DNA from: Streptomyces lincolnensis
GTDB taxonomy: Bacteria; Actinomycetota; Actinomycetes; Streptomycetales; Streptomycetaceae
Assembly (NCBI RefSeq): GCF_021173675.1
Contig: NZ_JAIHON010000019.1
Span: 62,001-126,000, forward strand
Reading direction: 5' to 3'
DNA: 64,000 nucleotides
The notes under the pieces were generated by a model. That model ran no database searches. It saw only the letters and a list, made by a program, of their open reading frames with translations, and was not told the origin of the DNA. A program made the position numbers and the translations under genes. Numbering within the stretch: the stretch's first letter is position 1; each line of letters starts with the position of its first letter. Below are positions 49,935 through 58,810 of the stretch, piece by piece.

Positions 49935-50395
49935 GGGGCGCCGGTGGCGGCCCACGACGAGCAGGTCGGCGTCCTTGGAGGCGGCGACGAGGTGTCCGGC
50001 CGCGTCGCCCGGGGCCACGTACGGTTCGGCCCGGACGTCGGGGTGGCGGGCGCGGTGCGGGGCGAGGAAGCCCTCGGCGAGGGTCCGGGTCTCGCTCTCG
50101 ACGGCATCCTGGTCGATCATCGGCAGGACGAGGTCGCCGGGGGCCGCCCAAGGTCGTTGGATCCCGGCAGCAGGCCGGCGAACCCGCCGCGTCCTCGCGA
50201 ACCGAGGACCAACAGCTGGGCGGTGGCGCCCAGTTCGGGCAGCAGGACGCCGGGGGCGCCCTCCAGGGTGAGGTACTCGGCCACCGGCCGGTCGGACAGC
50301 CCCGCCAGGCGGGTGCGTACCTGGTCCATCACCGGGTCGAGGGCCCGGTCGAGGGCGCGCAGGCTGTCGTCCGAACCGGCGACCGCCACGATCAC
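49935..50395 (-). pseudogene. Decayed tandem universal stress protein gene
   Basis: Two fragments in different frames. The first (50395-50117) starts MIVAVAGSDDSLRALDRALD, skips most of a USP domain, keeps LLPELGATAQLLVLGSRGRG (the ATP-binding glycine motif) and stops early. The second (50120 downwards) picks up another USP domain, EPYVAPGDAAGHLVAASKDA then DLLVVGRHRRP, after which the frame is lost. Intact relatives are about 290 residues with two complete domains. Internal deletions plus at least one frameshift are therefore inferred. Confidence 0.75.
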
Positions 50396-50583
50396 CGGCA
50401 GCGTGCTCGTGCGTTCCTCACCTCCGGGGTACGACCTTCCGCTTCCTGGGGCCGGCCTCGCTCAGGTCGGGGCCAGGAAGAGCGCTCGGGGTCGCGTGTC
50501 CGGAGAATCGGTCGGAACACCGCCGGATCGGTCCGTGATCCAGGCCGGACCACGGACCGGGGGGCGCACGTCCGGGCGCGGGC

Positions 50584-50826
50584 TCAGGTCAGGTCGAACT
50601 CTCCTTCCCTCGCTCCCGACACGAACGCGCCCCACTCCGCGGGTGTGAAGATCAGGGAAGGGCTCTCGGGCCGGCCGCTGTTGCGCATCGCGATGAATCC
50701 CTCGACAAAGGCGATCTGGACATCCCCCAGGCCACGGCTGCTGGAGTGCCAGTCGGCGGTGCTGAGGTCCAGCTCGGGCTTGTCCCAGCCCATGAGCGGC
50801 TGCTGCTGGATGGTGGTCTCGGCCAC
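50584..50826 (-). CDS. DUF397 domain-containing protein
   Basis: An 80-residue protein of the DUF397 family (DWHSSSRGLGDVQIAFVEGF, MRNSGRPESPSLIFTPAEW, FVSGAREGEFD), very common in Streptomyces and usually paired with an Xre-type regulator as a possible modulator of its activity. Here no Xre gene is adjacent, so it is an orphan. The GTG at 50826 has GGGAGGA upstream. Confidence 0.9.
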   Translation of the reverse strand: MAETTIQQQPLMGWDKPELDLSTADWHSSSRGLGDVQIAFVEGFIAMRNSGRPESPSLIFTPAEWGAFVSGAREGEFDLT

Positions 50827-50912
50827 GTCCGTGCTCCTCCCGATTGCGTCGTCCGCGGCCAGCCTAGCGATCGGCCCCGGACGCCGACAGGCCACGTGAG
50901 GGGGACCTTTCC

Positions 50913-52076
50913 TCAGCCGGGGGGCTCGGACCCCACGAGCCACATGGAGAAGAACTGGGATCCGCCGCCGTAGGCGTGCCCGAGCACCCGCCGGGCCCCG
51001 TCCACCTGGTGCTCTCCGGCCTGTCCGCGTACCTGGAGCGCCGCCTCCGCGAAGCGGATCATGCCCGAGGCGCCGATGGGATTGCTCGACAGGACGCCTC
51101 CGGACATGTCGACGGGCAGGTCTCCGTCCAGCTCGGTGACCCCGGCCTCGGTGAGCTTCCAGCCCTCGCCCTCGTCGGCGAAGCCCAGGTTCTCCAGCCA
51201 CATGGGCTCGTACCAGGAGAACGGCACGTACATCTCGACGGCGTCGATCTCCCGGCGCGGGTCGGTGATCCCGGCCTGGCGGTAGACGTCGGCCGCGCAG
51301 TCCTTGCCCGCCTGCGGTGACACGCAGTCCTTGCCGGCGAACAGGGTGGGCTCGCTGCGCATGGCGCCGCCGTGCATCCAGGCGGGCGGGCGGGGCGCGC
51401 GGGCGGCTCCGGCGCGGTCGGTGAGGACCATCGCGCAGGCGCCGTCGGAGGAGGGGCAGGTCTCGGAGTAGCGGATCGGGTCCCAGAGCATGGGCGAGGC
51501 CTGGACCTTCTCCAGCGTGATGTCGTGTTCGTGCAGGTGGGCGTAGGGGTTCTTGAGGGCGTTGCGCCGGTTCTTGTAGGCGACGAGGGAGCCGACCGTG
51601 TCGGGGGCGCCGCTGCGCCGCATGTACGCGCGCACGTGCGGGGCGAAGAAGCCGCCCGCCCCGGCCAGCAGGGGCTGCTGGAAGGGGATGGGCAGGGACA
51701 GCCCCCACATGGCGTTGGACTCGGACTGTTTTTCGAAGGCCAACGTCAGCACCGTGCCGTGGACGCGGGCGGCGACCAGGCTCGCGGCGACCAGTGCGGT
51801 GGAGCCGCCGACGGAGCCCGCGGTGTGCACGCGCAGCATCGGCTTGCCCACCGCGCCCAGGGCGTCGGCGAGGTAGAGCTCGGGCATCATCACGCCCTCG
51901 AAGAAGTCGGGCGCCTTGCCGATGACCACGGCGTCGATGTCCGCCCAGTCCAACTCGGCGTCGTCCAGGGCCCGTCGGGCGGCCTCCCGGACGAGCCCGG
52001 CGATCGACACGTCCCGGCGCGCCGCCACGTGCTTGGTCTGGCCGACGCCTACGACGGCCACGGGCTCCTTGCTCAT
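50913..52076 (-). CDS. Thiolase-fold lipid-transfer-like protein
   Basis: A 387-residue thiolase-superfamily protein. The position of the usual nucleophilic Cys is occupied in VHTAGSVGGSTALVA, lacking Cys, as in SCP2/Ltp-type thiolases and steroid aldolases. SETCPSSDGACAMVL, GVLSSNPIGASGMIR and HAYGGGSQFF follow in family order. It overlaps the upstream thiolase stop by 4 bp. Together with the DUF35 gene it resembles Ltp2-type aldolase pairs of steroid side-chain degradation; its exact substrate is unknown. Confidence 0.85.
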   Translation of the reverse strand: MSKEPVAVVGVGQTKHVAARRDVSIAGLVREAARRALDDAELDWADIDAVVIGKAPDFFEGVMMPELYLADALGAVGKPMLRVHTAGSVGGSTALVAASLVAARVHGTVLTLAFEKQSESNAMWGLSLPIPFQQPLLAGAGGFFAPHVRAYMRRSGAPDTVGSLVAYKNRRNALKNPYAHLHEHDITLEKVQASPMLWDPIRYSETCPSSDGACAMVLTDRAGAARAPRPPAWMHGGAMRSEPTLFAGKDCVSPQAGKDCAADVYRQAGITDPRREIDAVEMYVPFSWYEPMWLENLGFADEGEGWKLTEAGVTELDGDLPVDMSGGVLSSNPIGASGMIRFAEAALQVRGQAGEHQVDGARRVLGHAYGGGSQFFSMWLVGSEPPG

Positions 52077-53092
52077 CGGGGATCCCCTTCGAGTACGGCG
52101 ACCAGGTTCTGTTGCAGACAGGGGCCGGACGTGGCGTGGGCGAGCGCCCGGTCGGACTCGCCGCGGTGGATGCGGGCGGCGGCCTCACCGAGGCGGACGA
52201 GGCCGGCGGCCATGACCGGGTTGGCCGCGAGGGCTCCGCCGGAGGGGTTGACGCGCACGCTGTCGTCCAGGCCGAGCGCCTTGCGCAGGACGACCTCCTG
52301 CGAACTGAAGGGCGCGTGCAACTCGGCGGTGTCGACGGGCCGTTCGAAGACGCCGGCCTTCTCGGCGGCGAGGCGGGCGGAGGGCGAGTCGGTCAGGTCG
52401 CGGACGCCGAGCGCGTGGGCCTCGATGCGGTGGTCGATGCCACGGATCCAGGCGGGGCGCGCGCACAGCTCCCGGGCCCGTTCCCCGGCCGCGAGGATCA
52501 CGGCGGCGGCGCCGTCTCCGACGGGCGGGCAGTCGCCGCGGCGCAAGGGGCGTACGACGTAGTCCCCCTGACCCTCGCTGTCGGCGCCCCGGCTGCGGGC
52601 TCCGACCGCGGCCAGTGCGGGCTCGTCGGTCTCGCCCGCGTCGATGAGGGCCTGGGCCTGGAGGGCGGCGAGCGAGACGGAGTCGGGCCACAGGGGTGCC
52701 ACGTAGTACGGGTCGAGCTGGCGGGTGAGGACGTCCCGGAGCGGGCCGGGCGTCGACTTGCCGTAGGAGTACACCAGGGCGGTGTCGGCGTCGCCGGTGC
52801 GCAGCTTGACCCATGCCTCGTACAGCGCCCAGGCGCCGTCCATCTCGACGTGCGACTCGGAGATCGGCGGCCAGGCGCCCACGCCGTCCAGGGCGAGGGT
52901 GAAGGAGAAGGCGCGGCCGGCGAGGTAGTCGCTGGAGCCGGAGCAGGTGAAGTCGATGTCGGCGGTCTTCAGGCCGGTCCGGTCCAGCACCTGGTGCAGG
53001 ACCGGCATCAGCATCTCCACCTCGGAGAGCTCGGTCATGCTCCGCCGGTGGTCGGTCTGCGCGAAGGCGACGACCGCGATCTCACGCGTCAC
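52073..53092 (-). CDS. Second thiolase-fold protein
   Basis: A 339-residue thiolase-like protein. The GTG at 53092 has AAGGAG 5 nt upstream and overlaps the DUF35 stop (GTGA). VAFAQTDHRRSMTELSEVEM, DGAWALYEAWVKLRTGDADT, PPVGDGAAAVILA and NPSGGALAANPVMAAGL match the lipid-transfer thiolase branch. The usual Cys region reads ESHVEMDGAW, without Cys, so condensing or thiolytic activity is doubtful. It likely forms a complex with its neighbours. Confidence 0.85.
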   Translation of the reverse strand: MTREIAVVAFAQTDHRRSMTELSEVEMLMPVLHQVLDRTGLKTADIDFTCSGSSDYLAGRAFSFTLALDGVGAWPPISESHVEMDGAWALYEAWVKLRTGDADTALVYSYGKSTPGPLRDVLTRQLDPYYVAPLWPDSVSLAALQAQALIDAGETDEPALAAVGARSRGADSEGQGDYVVRPLRRGDCPPVGDGAAAVILAAGERARELCARPAWIRGIDHRIEAHALGVRDLTDSPSARLAAEKAGVFERPVDTAELHAPFSSQEVVLRKALGLDDSVRVNPSGGALAANPVMAAGLVRLGEAAARIHRGESDRALAHATSGPCLQQNLVAVLEGDPR

Positions 53093-54039
53093 AGCAACTC
53101 CTTGTAGGTGTCGTAGTCCGCGTCGGGCTCGTCGGTCGGCCGGTAGTGGTCGGGATAGCGGGAGTCGTCTGCCCAGACCGCCTCGACGCGCAGGCCCATG
53201 CGCACCTGGTCGTAGGGGATGCCGCCGATGCGTCCGTGCAGGGCCAGGTCGGCGCCGTCGAGGGCGATGTGGGCGTAGACGTAGGGGACCTCGATGTCGA
53301 GGTTCTTCGCCTTGATGTTGACGATGCAGAAGGTGGTGACCGTGCCGCGGGGACCCACTTCCACCTGTTCCGATGTGGCCAGGCCACAGGTGGGACAGGC
53401 GCCCCTGGGCGGGACGTACACCTTGCGGCAGGACGGGCAGCGCTCGCCGACAAGTTTCCGGTCGGTGAGGGCGGTGATGAAGGCGGTCTGGGCGCGGCCG
53501 GGCGAGTAGGTGTAGTCGAGCCGGGCGGCGGCGACGATGCCGGTGACCGGGTCCTCGAACTCGCCCGCGTGGACGGTGACCTGGGAGTCGTCCCCGTCGT
53601 CGGCGGCATACGGCTCGAAGCAGGCGATGTCCGTGATGGCGCCGGAGCGTTCGGCGGCCCAGCGGACGCGGACCCGCATGCCGGAGTGGACGGCGTCGGG
53701 GCCGGGGGCGTCGAGGGCGTGCAGCAGGGCGGTGTCGGCGCCGTCGAGGCGGACCAGGACCCAGGCGAAGGGGGTGTCCAGCGGCTGGCCGCGGCGCGGG
53801 GCGGGGTTCCATGCCCAGGTGGTGACGGTGCCGGTGGAGCCGACGTGCACGAGGTCGCGGATCTCCTCGGCGGTGACGGGGTCGTACTCGACGGGCGGGA
53901 CGAGGGTGCGGCCGTCGGCGGTGCGCACGCCAAGGACGACGCGCTCGCGCAGGCCGGTGAGGAAGGCGCTCTGGACCGGGCCGAGGGAGCGGGTGAAGGG
54001 GAATTCGACGACCAGGGGTGCGGTGAGGACTTCGGGCAC
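53089..54039 (-). CDS. DUF35 zinc-ribbon/OB-fold protein (two OB domains)
   Basis: A 316-residue protein with two OB-fold domains (about 40-130 and 215-300) and a zinc ribbon between them, CPSCRKVYVPPRGACPTC. DUF35 proteins bind acyl-CoA and partner with thiolase-fold enzymes, for example with Ltp2 in cholesterol side-chain cleavage. The end overlaps the thiolase start by 4 bp and its own start is 12 nt after the hydratase stop, so all four minus-strand genes form one operon. Confidence 0.88.
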   Translation of the reverse strand: MPEVLTAPLVVEFPFTRSLGPVQSAFLTGLRERVVLGVRTADGRTLVPPVEYDPVTAEEIRDLVHVGSTGTVTTWAWNPAPRRGQPLDTPFAWVLVRLDGADTALLHALDAPGPDAVHSGMRVRVRWAAERSGAITDIACFEPYAADDGDDSQVTVHAGEFEDPVTGIVAAARLDYTYSPGRAQTAFITALTDRKLVGERCPSCRKVYVPPRGACPTCGLATSEQVEVGPRGTVTTFCIVNIKAKNLDIEVPYVYAHIALDGADLALHGRIGGIPYDQVRMGLRVEAVWADDSRYPDHYRPTDEPDADYDTYKELL

Positions 54040-54051
54040 GGTGACTCCTCG

Positions 54052-54852
54052 CTAGGCGCGCTTGTAGTCGGGCGGTCGTTTCTCCGCGAAGGCGCGGGCG
54101 CCCTCCTTGGCGTCGGCGGTGTCGAAGATGGGCCAGCCCCGCTTCAGTTCGGAGGCGAGTCCGTCGGCCTCGGTCATCTCGGCGGTCTCGTACACGGAGG
54201 CCTTCACGGCCTCGACGGCCAGCGGACCGCAGGCGTTGATCTGTTCGGCGATCCGCAGGGCCTTGTCCAGTGCCGTGCCGTCGGGGACGACGTGGCCGAT
54301 CAGGCCGATGTCGGCGGCCTCGCGAGCGCTGTACGGGCGGCCGGTGAGCAGCATCTCCAGGGCGTGGGTGCGCGGGATCTGGCGTTGCAGCCGGACCGTG
54401 GAGCCGCCGATCGGGAACAGGCCCCGCCTGACCTCGAACAGGCCGAAGGTCGCGGACTCGCCGGCTACGCGGATGTCGGTGCCCTGGAGGATCTCGGTGC
54501 CGCCGGCCACGCAGTACCCCTCGACGGCGGCGACGACCGGCTTGCGGGGGCGGTGGTGGCGCAGCATCGCCTTCCAGTGCAGGTCCGGGTCGGCCTTGAG
54601 ACGGTCCCGGTGGTGCTCGCCCTCCATGCCCTTCCCGGCGAGGGCCTTGAGATCCATGCCCGCGCAGAACGCGCCGCCCGCGCCGGTGAGCACGATCGAG
54701 CGGATCTCGTCGTCGGCGTCGGCCGCGAGCCAGCCGTCGTACAGGCCGACCAGCATGGACAACGAGAGCGCGTTCCTGGCGTCGGGCCTGTTGAGCGTGA
54801 GCACCAGGGTGGCGCCCCGACGCTCCACGGTGAGGTGTTCCGTCCCAGCCAT
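54052..54852 (-). CDS. Enoyl-CoA hydratase/isomerase family protein
   Basis: A 266-residue crotonase-fold enzyme. The oxyanion-hole motifs are GGAFCAGMDLKAL and VEGYCVAGGTEILQGTD; the catalytic-Glu region reads FGLFEVRRGLFPIGGS, with a Glu in the usual place. It should hydrate an enoyl-CoA. AGGGGAG lies 7 nt before the ATG. First gene of the minus-strand lipid operon, divergent from an acyl-CoA synthetase. Confidence 0.9.
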   Translation of the reverse strand: MAGTEHLTVERRGATLVLTLNRPDARNALSLSMLVGLYDGWLAADADDEIRSIVLTGAGGAFCAGMDLKALAGKGMEGEHHRDRLKADPDLHWKAMLRHHRPRKPVVAAVEGYCVAGGTEILQGTDIRVAGESATFGLFEVRRGLFPIGGSTVRLQRQIPRTHALEMLLTGRPYSAREAADIGLIGHVVPDGTALDKALRIAEQINACGPLAVEAVKASVYETAEMTEADGLASELKRGWPIFDTADAKEGARAFAEKRPPDYKRA

Positions 54853-54876
54853 GGGCCATCTCCCCTCTGACAGAAC

Positions 54877-54890
54877 GAGAACAGGTTGCA
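54877..54890. promoter_or_regulatory. KstR-like site
   Basis: GAGAACAGGTTGCA matches the TnnAACnnGTTnnA consensus of the KstR cholesterol-catabolism repressor at seven of eight specified positions. It lies in the divergent promoter region 25 bp upstream of the hydratase start. Assignment to a KstR-type TetR regulator is inferred; no such gene is in the window. Confidence 0.5.
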
Positions 54891-54917
54891 GGAGGGGCCG
54901 GGGCACTTCAAGAGTTT

Positions 54918-54934
54918 TCTGACACCCAGTCAGA
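54918..54934. promoter_or_regulatory. Palindrome TCTGAC-N5-GTCAGA
   Basis: Perfect 6-bp arms with a 5-bp centre (ACCCA) in an AT-rich flank, midway between the divergent lipid genes. Shape and size fit a TetR-type dimer; similar CTGAC...GTCAG sequences are common upstream of Streptomyces acyl-CoA genes. Confidence 0.6.
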
Positions 54935-55031
54935 TTTCTTCCGCGCGGACCCTTCACAGTTACGGCGCCCTTTGCTCTGATGACCGGCGAACCGACCGGA
55001 AAGCCAGGCCCGTTCGAGGTCAGGAGGAGCG

Positions 55032-56651
55032 GTGGAGTACAACCTTGCCGACCTGTTCGAGTCGGTCGTCGACGTGGTCCCGGACCGCGAGGCACTCGTG
55101 TACATCGACATCCCCGGTACGGGAGCGGAACGCCGGCTGTCGTACGCGGAGCTGGACGCGGCGGCCAACCGTGTCGGTCACCATCTGCTGGACAGCGGGG
55201 TACGTCCCGGCGAGCATGTCGGGCTGCATCTCTACAACGGCGTCGAGTACCTCCAGACAGTGCTGGGCTGCCTGAAGGCGCGGATCGTGCCGGTGAACGT
55301 CAACTACCGATACGTAGAGGACGAGTTGGTCTACCTCTACCGGGACGCCGATCTGGTGGGCCTGGTGTTCGACGCGGAGTTCACGGACCGGGTGACCGCC
55401 GCCCTGCCCCGGGCCGAGGCGCTCAGGCATCTGGTGCGGGTCGGCACCCCGGCGCCCGGGGCGGCCGAGGTGGACGCGGTGGCGTTCACGGAGGCGGAGG
55501 CGGCCGGGTCCCCGGAGCGCGCCTTCCCGGCGCGGTCGGGCGACGACCAGTTCATCATCTACACCGGTGGCACCACGGGCATGCCCAAGGGGGTCATGTG
55601 GCGCCAGGAGGACCTGTTCTTCTCGGGGCTCGGCGGGGGCGCGCCGACCGGGGAGCCGGTGAAGTCGCCCGAGGAGCTGGCCGAGCGGGTCGCGGCCGGC
55701 GGTGACGGGATCACCTTCCTGCCCGCTCCCCCGCTGATGCACGGCACGTCCACGCTCACGGCGTTCATCGGGTTCAACTTCGGCCAACGGGTCGTGCTGC
55801 ACCGCCGGTTCGTGCCCGAGGAGGTGCTGCGGACCGTCGAGAAGGAGAAGGTCACCAGCATGTCCCTGGTCGGCGACGCGATGCTGCGGCCGCTGATCGA
55901 CGCGCTCGAAGGGCCGATGAAGGGCACCGACATGTCGTCGATGTTCAGCGTGTCCTCGTCGGGGGCGATCATGTCGGACACGGTGCGCCGGCAGTTCCAG
56001 GCCCTCGTCCCCAACGTCATGCTGCTCAACAACTTCGGCTCCTCCGAGTCCGGCTTCAACGGCACGGCGACGGAGGACTCCGGGCCCGAGCGCGGCTTCC
56101 GCATCCGGGTCAACTCCCGTACCCAGGTGGTCGATCCGGCCACCTACGAACCGGTCGCCGTCGGCGAGGTGGGCCGGATCGCGCAGTGCGGCCATGTCCC
56201 GCTCGGCTACTACAACGACCCGCACAAGACCGCCGAGACCTTCTTCGAGAAGGACGGCGAGCGGTGGGTGCTGCTCGGCGACATGGCGACCGTCGACGAG
56301 GACGGCGTGGTCACCGTCCTCGGCCGGGGCTCGCAGTGCATCAACACGGGCGGCGAGAAGGTGTACCCGGAGGAGGTCGAGCAGGCCCTCAAGTCCCATC
56401 CGGACGTCTACGACGCGCTGGTCGCCGGCGTGCCGGACGCGAAGTGGGGCCACCACGTGGCGGCCGTGGTGCAGGTGCGCGGCGGCGCGGCGCGGCCCTC
56501 GCTGGAGGACATCCAGACCCACTGCCGGACCCGTCTGGCCGGGTACAAGATCCCTCGCCAGCTGGTGATCGCGGACGAGCTCAGGCGGTCGCCGAGCGGC
56601 AAGGCGGACTACCGGTGGGCGCGGCAGGTGGCGGCCGCCGCGGACGGGTGA
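55032..56651 (+). CDS. Acyl-CoA synthetase (FadD-like)
   Basis: A 539-residue ATP-dependent acyl-CoA ligase of the AMP-forming family. IIYTGGTTGMPKGVMW is the P-loop, NNFGSSESGF the acyl-binding A5 region, WVLLGDMATVDEDG the ATP ribose site and SPSGKADY the catalytic Lys. It resembles the FadD enzymes in actinobacterial steroid or fatty-acid clusters. The GTG has AGGAGG upstream. It is divergent from the hydratase-DUF35-thiolase operon and likely activates the substrate that operon degrades. Confidence 0.92.
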   Translation: MEYNLADLFESVVDVVPDREALVYIDIPGTGAERRLSYAELDAAANRVGHHLLDSGVRPGEHVGLHLYNGVEYLQTVLGCLKARIVPVNVNYRYVEDELVYLYRDADLVGLVFDAEFTDRVTAALPRAEALRHLVRVGTPAPGAAEVDAVAFTEAEAAGSPERAFPARSGDDQFIIYTGGTTGMPKGVMWRQEDLFFSGLGGGAPTGEPVKSPEELAERVAAGGDGITFLPAPPLMHGTSTLTAFIGFNFGQRVVLHRRFVPEEVLRTVEKEKVTSMSLVGDAMLRPLIDALEGPMKGTDMSSMFSVSSSGAIMSDTVRRQFQALVPNVMLLNNFGSSESGFNGTATEDSGPERGFRIRVNSRTQVVDPATYEPVAVGEVGRIAQCGHVPLGYYNDPHKTAETFFEKDGERWVLLGDMATVDEDGVVTVLGRGSQCINTGGEKVYPEEVEQALKSHPDVYDALVAGVPDAKWGHHVAAVVQVRGGAARPSLEDIQTHCRTRLAGYKIPRQLVIADELRRSPSGKADYRWARQVAAAADG

Positions 56652-56767
56652 ATTCCGGGGCCGTCCGGTTGAACCGAAGCTGACGTGCGGACGTACTGGT
56701 GGTGGCAGGCTGGGCCTTCGGGCCCCGTTTGCCATGCCATCGCACGACCGCACGGAAGGACCACCGG

Positions 56768-58810
56768 GTGTCGCTCTTCACTCGCTCTCGCCAACTGCCC
56801 GACGCCGAGAGCGGGGCGGTCCCGGACGGCGACCACTCCGACGAGACCTCTGCGGCGGACGGGACGAGAGAGGGCGACGCGGCGGCGGAGACGGTGGCGG
56901 GCGAGGACGAGGTCGCGGGCACGGGCGGCGAGACGGAGGGGACGGGGGACGAGGCGGAGGGTGCCTCTGACCGGGGCGGCACGGCAGAGCGGGAGGCCGC
57001 CACCGAGCCGGAAGCCGCCGCGGACCCGGACGGCACGGCACACGCCGACGGCACCGCAGAGCCGGAAACCCCCGCAGACCCGGACGGCACGGCACACGCC
57101 CACGGCACCGCAGAGCCGGAGGCCGCCGCCGTCGAGGCGACCGAGGAGACCCCCGACTCCCCCGCCCCCGGCTGGTTCGGCTGGCGGCGGCGTTTCCCCC
57201 GTACCGCGCGTGGCGTGGCCGTGGGGTCGAGTGTGCTGGCCGGCGCGGTGGTCCTCGGTGTGCTCCTCGTGCCGAACCGCCTCGAACGGGTCAACGTCGA
57301 GGCGTTCCTCCGGCTCCCGGTCGAGGCGATCCTGCTCGCGGTCGTGCTGCTCGCCCTGCCGCCGAGGCCGCGCAGGGTCGCGGCGGTCGCGGCGGGGGTG
57401 TTCCTCGGGCTGTTCGCCACGCTCAAGTTCCTCGACATGGGCTTCTACCAGTTCCTGGCACGCCCCTTCGACCTCGTCTTCGACTGGATCCTGCTGAACG
57501 ACGCGACGGACTTCCTCCGGGAGTCCTTCGGCCGCACGGGCCAGGTGCTCGCGGTGGTCGGTGTGATCGTCCTGTTCGCGGCCGTCCTCGCGCTGAGCAC
57601 GCTCGCGGTGGTGCGGCTGACGAACGTCATGGCCCGGCATCGTCCGGCCGCCGTCCGCACCACCCTGGTCCTCGGCACCGCGTGGATCACCTGCTTCACG
57701 CTGGGCGCGCAGGTCGGCGGGGTCACGATCGCCACCAAGGGCAACTCCGAGTTCCTCGCCAACCGTGTGCAGAACGTCTACAACGGCCTGGGCGACGCCA
57801 AGGTCTTCGAGAAGGAGGCCGGTGCCGACGCCTTCGCCGACACTCCGCCCGACCAGCTGCTGACCGGGCTGCGCGGCAAGGACGTCCTGTTCACCTTCAT
57901 CGAGAGCTACGGCCGTGTCGCCCTCGACGACCCGGAGATGGCGCCGGAGATGGACGCGGCCCTGAAGGAGGGCACGAGCAGTCTCAAGGCGGCCGGTTTC
58001 CAGTCGCGCAGCGGCTGGCTGCGGTCGCCCGTGGCGGGCGCGGGCAGCTGGCTCGCCCACTCCACGTTCCTGTCCGGACTGTGGGTCAAGAACCAGCAGC
58101 GCTACCGGAGTCTGACCACCGGGGACCGTGCGACCCTCACCAGCTACTTCCAGAAGACCGGCGCCTGGCGCACGGTCGGCATCGTCCCGGGGGTGCGCAA
58201 GACCTGGCCGGAGGGCAAGTACTTCGGCCTCGACAACATCTACGACTCCGAGCACCTCGGCTACCACGGTCCGTACTTCAGCTGGACGCCCGTGCCCGAC
58301 CAGTTCAGCATGGAGGCCTTCCAGCGTCTGGAGCACGGCAAGAAGGACCGGGACCCGATCATGGCGGAGATCATCCTGGCCTCCAGCCACAGTCCCTGGT
58401 CCCCCGTCGCCCACATGATCGACTGGGACGACCTCGGCGACGGCTCGGTCTTCCATCGGATCAAGAAGGAGGGCACGAATCCCACGGAGGTCTGGAAGGA
58501 CCCGAAGCGGGTGCGCACCGAGTACCGGAAGGCCGTCGAGTACTCCCTGCACAGCGTGATCGAGTGGCTCCAGCGCTACGGCGACGACAACACGGTCCTC
58601 GTCTTCCTCGGCGACCACCAGCCCGTGCCCACCGTCACCCGGAACAGCCCGAACAAGGACGTCCCGATCACGATCGTCGCCCGCGACCAGAAGGTCCTGG
58701 ACCGGATCTCCGGCTGGGGCTGGACGGACGGCCTCCGACCGGCCGACAACGCGCCGACCTGGGGCATGGACCAGTTCCGCGACCGCTTCATGACGGCATA
58801 CGCGAAGTGA
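56768..58810 (+). CDS. Sulfatase/LTA-synthase-like membrane protein
   Basis: A 680-residue protein. The GTG at 56768 has GGAAGGA upstream. Residues 1-135 are acidic and disordered, containing an 18-residue tandem repeat. Then come five hydrophobic helices (about 145-310) and an extracytoplasmic alkaline-phosphatase-fold domain: VLFTFIESYGR with the first metal Glu, WLAHSTFLSG as candidate nucleophile site, and VFLGDHQPVPT with the second metal pair. This plan is that of lipoteichoic-acid-synthase and related phosphoglycerol transferases; Streptomyces homologues are of unknown function. Confidence 0.85.
   Translation: MSLFTRSRQLPDAESGAVPDGDHSDETSAADGTREGDAAAETVAGEDEVAGTGGETEGTGDEAEGASDRGGTAEREAATEPEAAADPDGTAHADGTAEPETPADPDGTAHAHGTAEPEAAAVEATEETPDSPAPGWFGWRRRFPRTARGVAVGSSVLAGAVVLGVLLVPNRLERVNVEAFLRLPVEAILLAVVLLALPPRPRRVAAVAAGVFLGLFATLKFLDMGFYQFLARPFDLVFDWILLNDATDFLRESFGRTGQVLAVVGVIVLFAAVLALSTLAVVRLTNVMARHRPAAVRTTLVLGTAWITCFTLGAQVGGVTIATKGNSEFLANRVQNVYNGLGDAKVFEKEAGADAFADTPPDQLLTGLRGKDVLFTFIESYGRVALDDPEMAPEMDAALKEGTSSLKAAGFQSRSGWLRSPVAGAGSWLAHSTFLSGLWVKNQQRYRSLTTGDRATLTSYFQKTGAWRTVGIVPGVRKTWPEGKYFGLDNIYDSEHLGYHGPYFSWTPVPDQFSMEAFQRLEHGKKDRDPIMAEIILASSHSPWSPVAHMIDWDDLGDGSVFHRIKKEGTNPTEVWKDPKRVRTEYRKAVEYSLHSVIEWLQRYGDDNTVLVFLGDHQPVPTVTRNSPNKDVPITIVARDQKVLDRISGWGWTDGLRPADNAPTWGMDQFRDRFMTAYAK
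57008..57115 (+). repeat. 54-bp tandem repeat coding for a disordered region
   Basis: Two 54-bp units (57008-57061 and 57062-57115) encode PEAAADPDGTAHADGTAE and PETPADPDGTAHAHGTAE in the acidic N-terminus of the sulfatase-like protein. The length may vary between strains. Confidence 0.85.
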
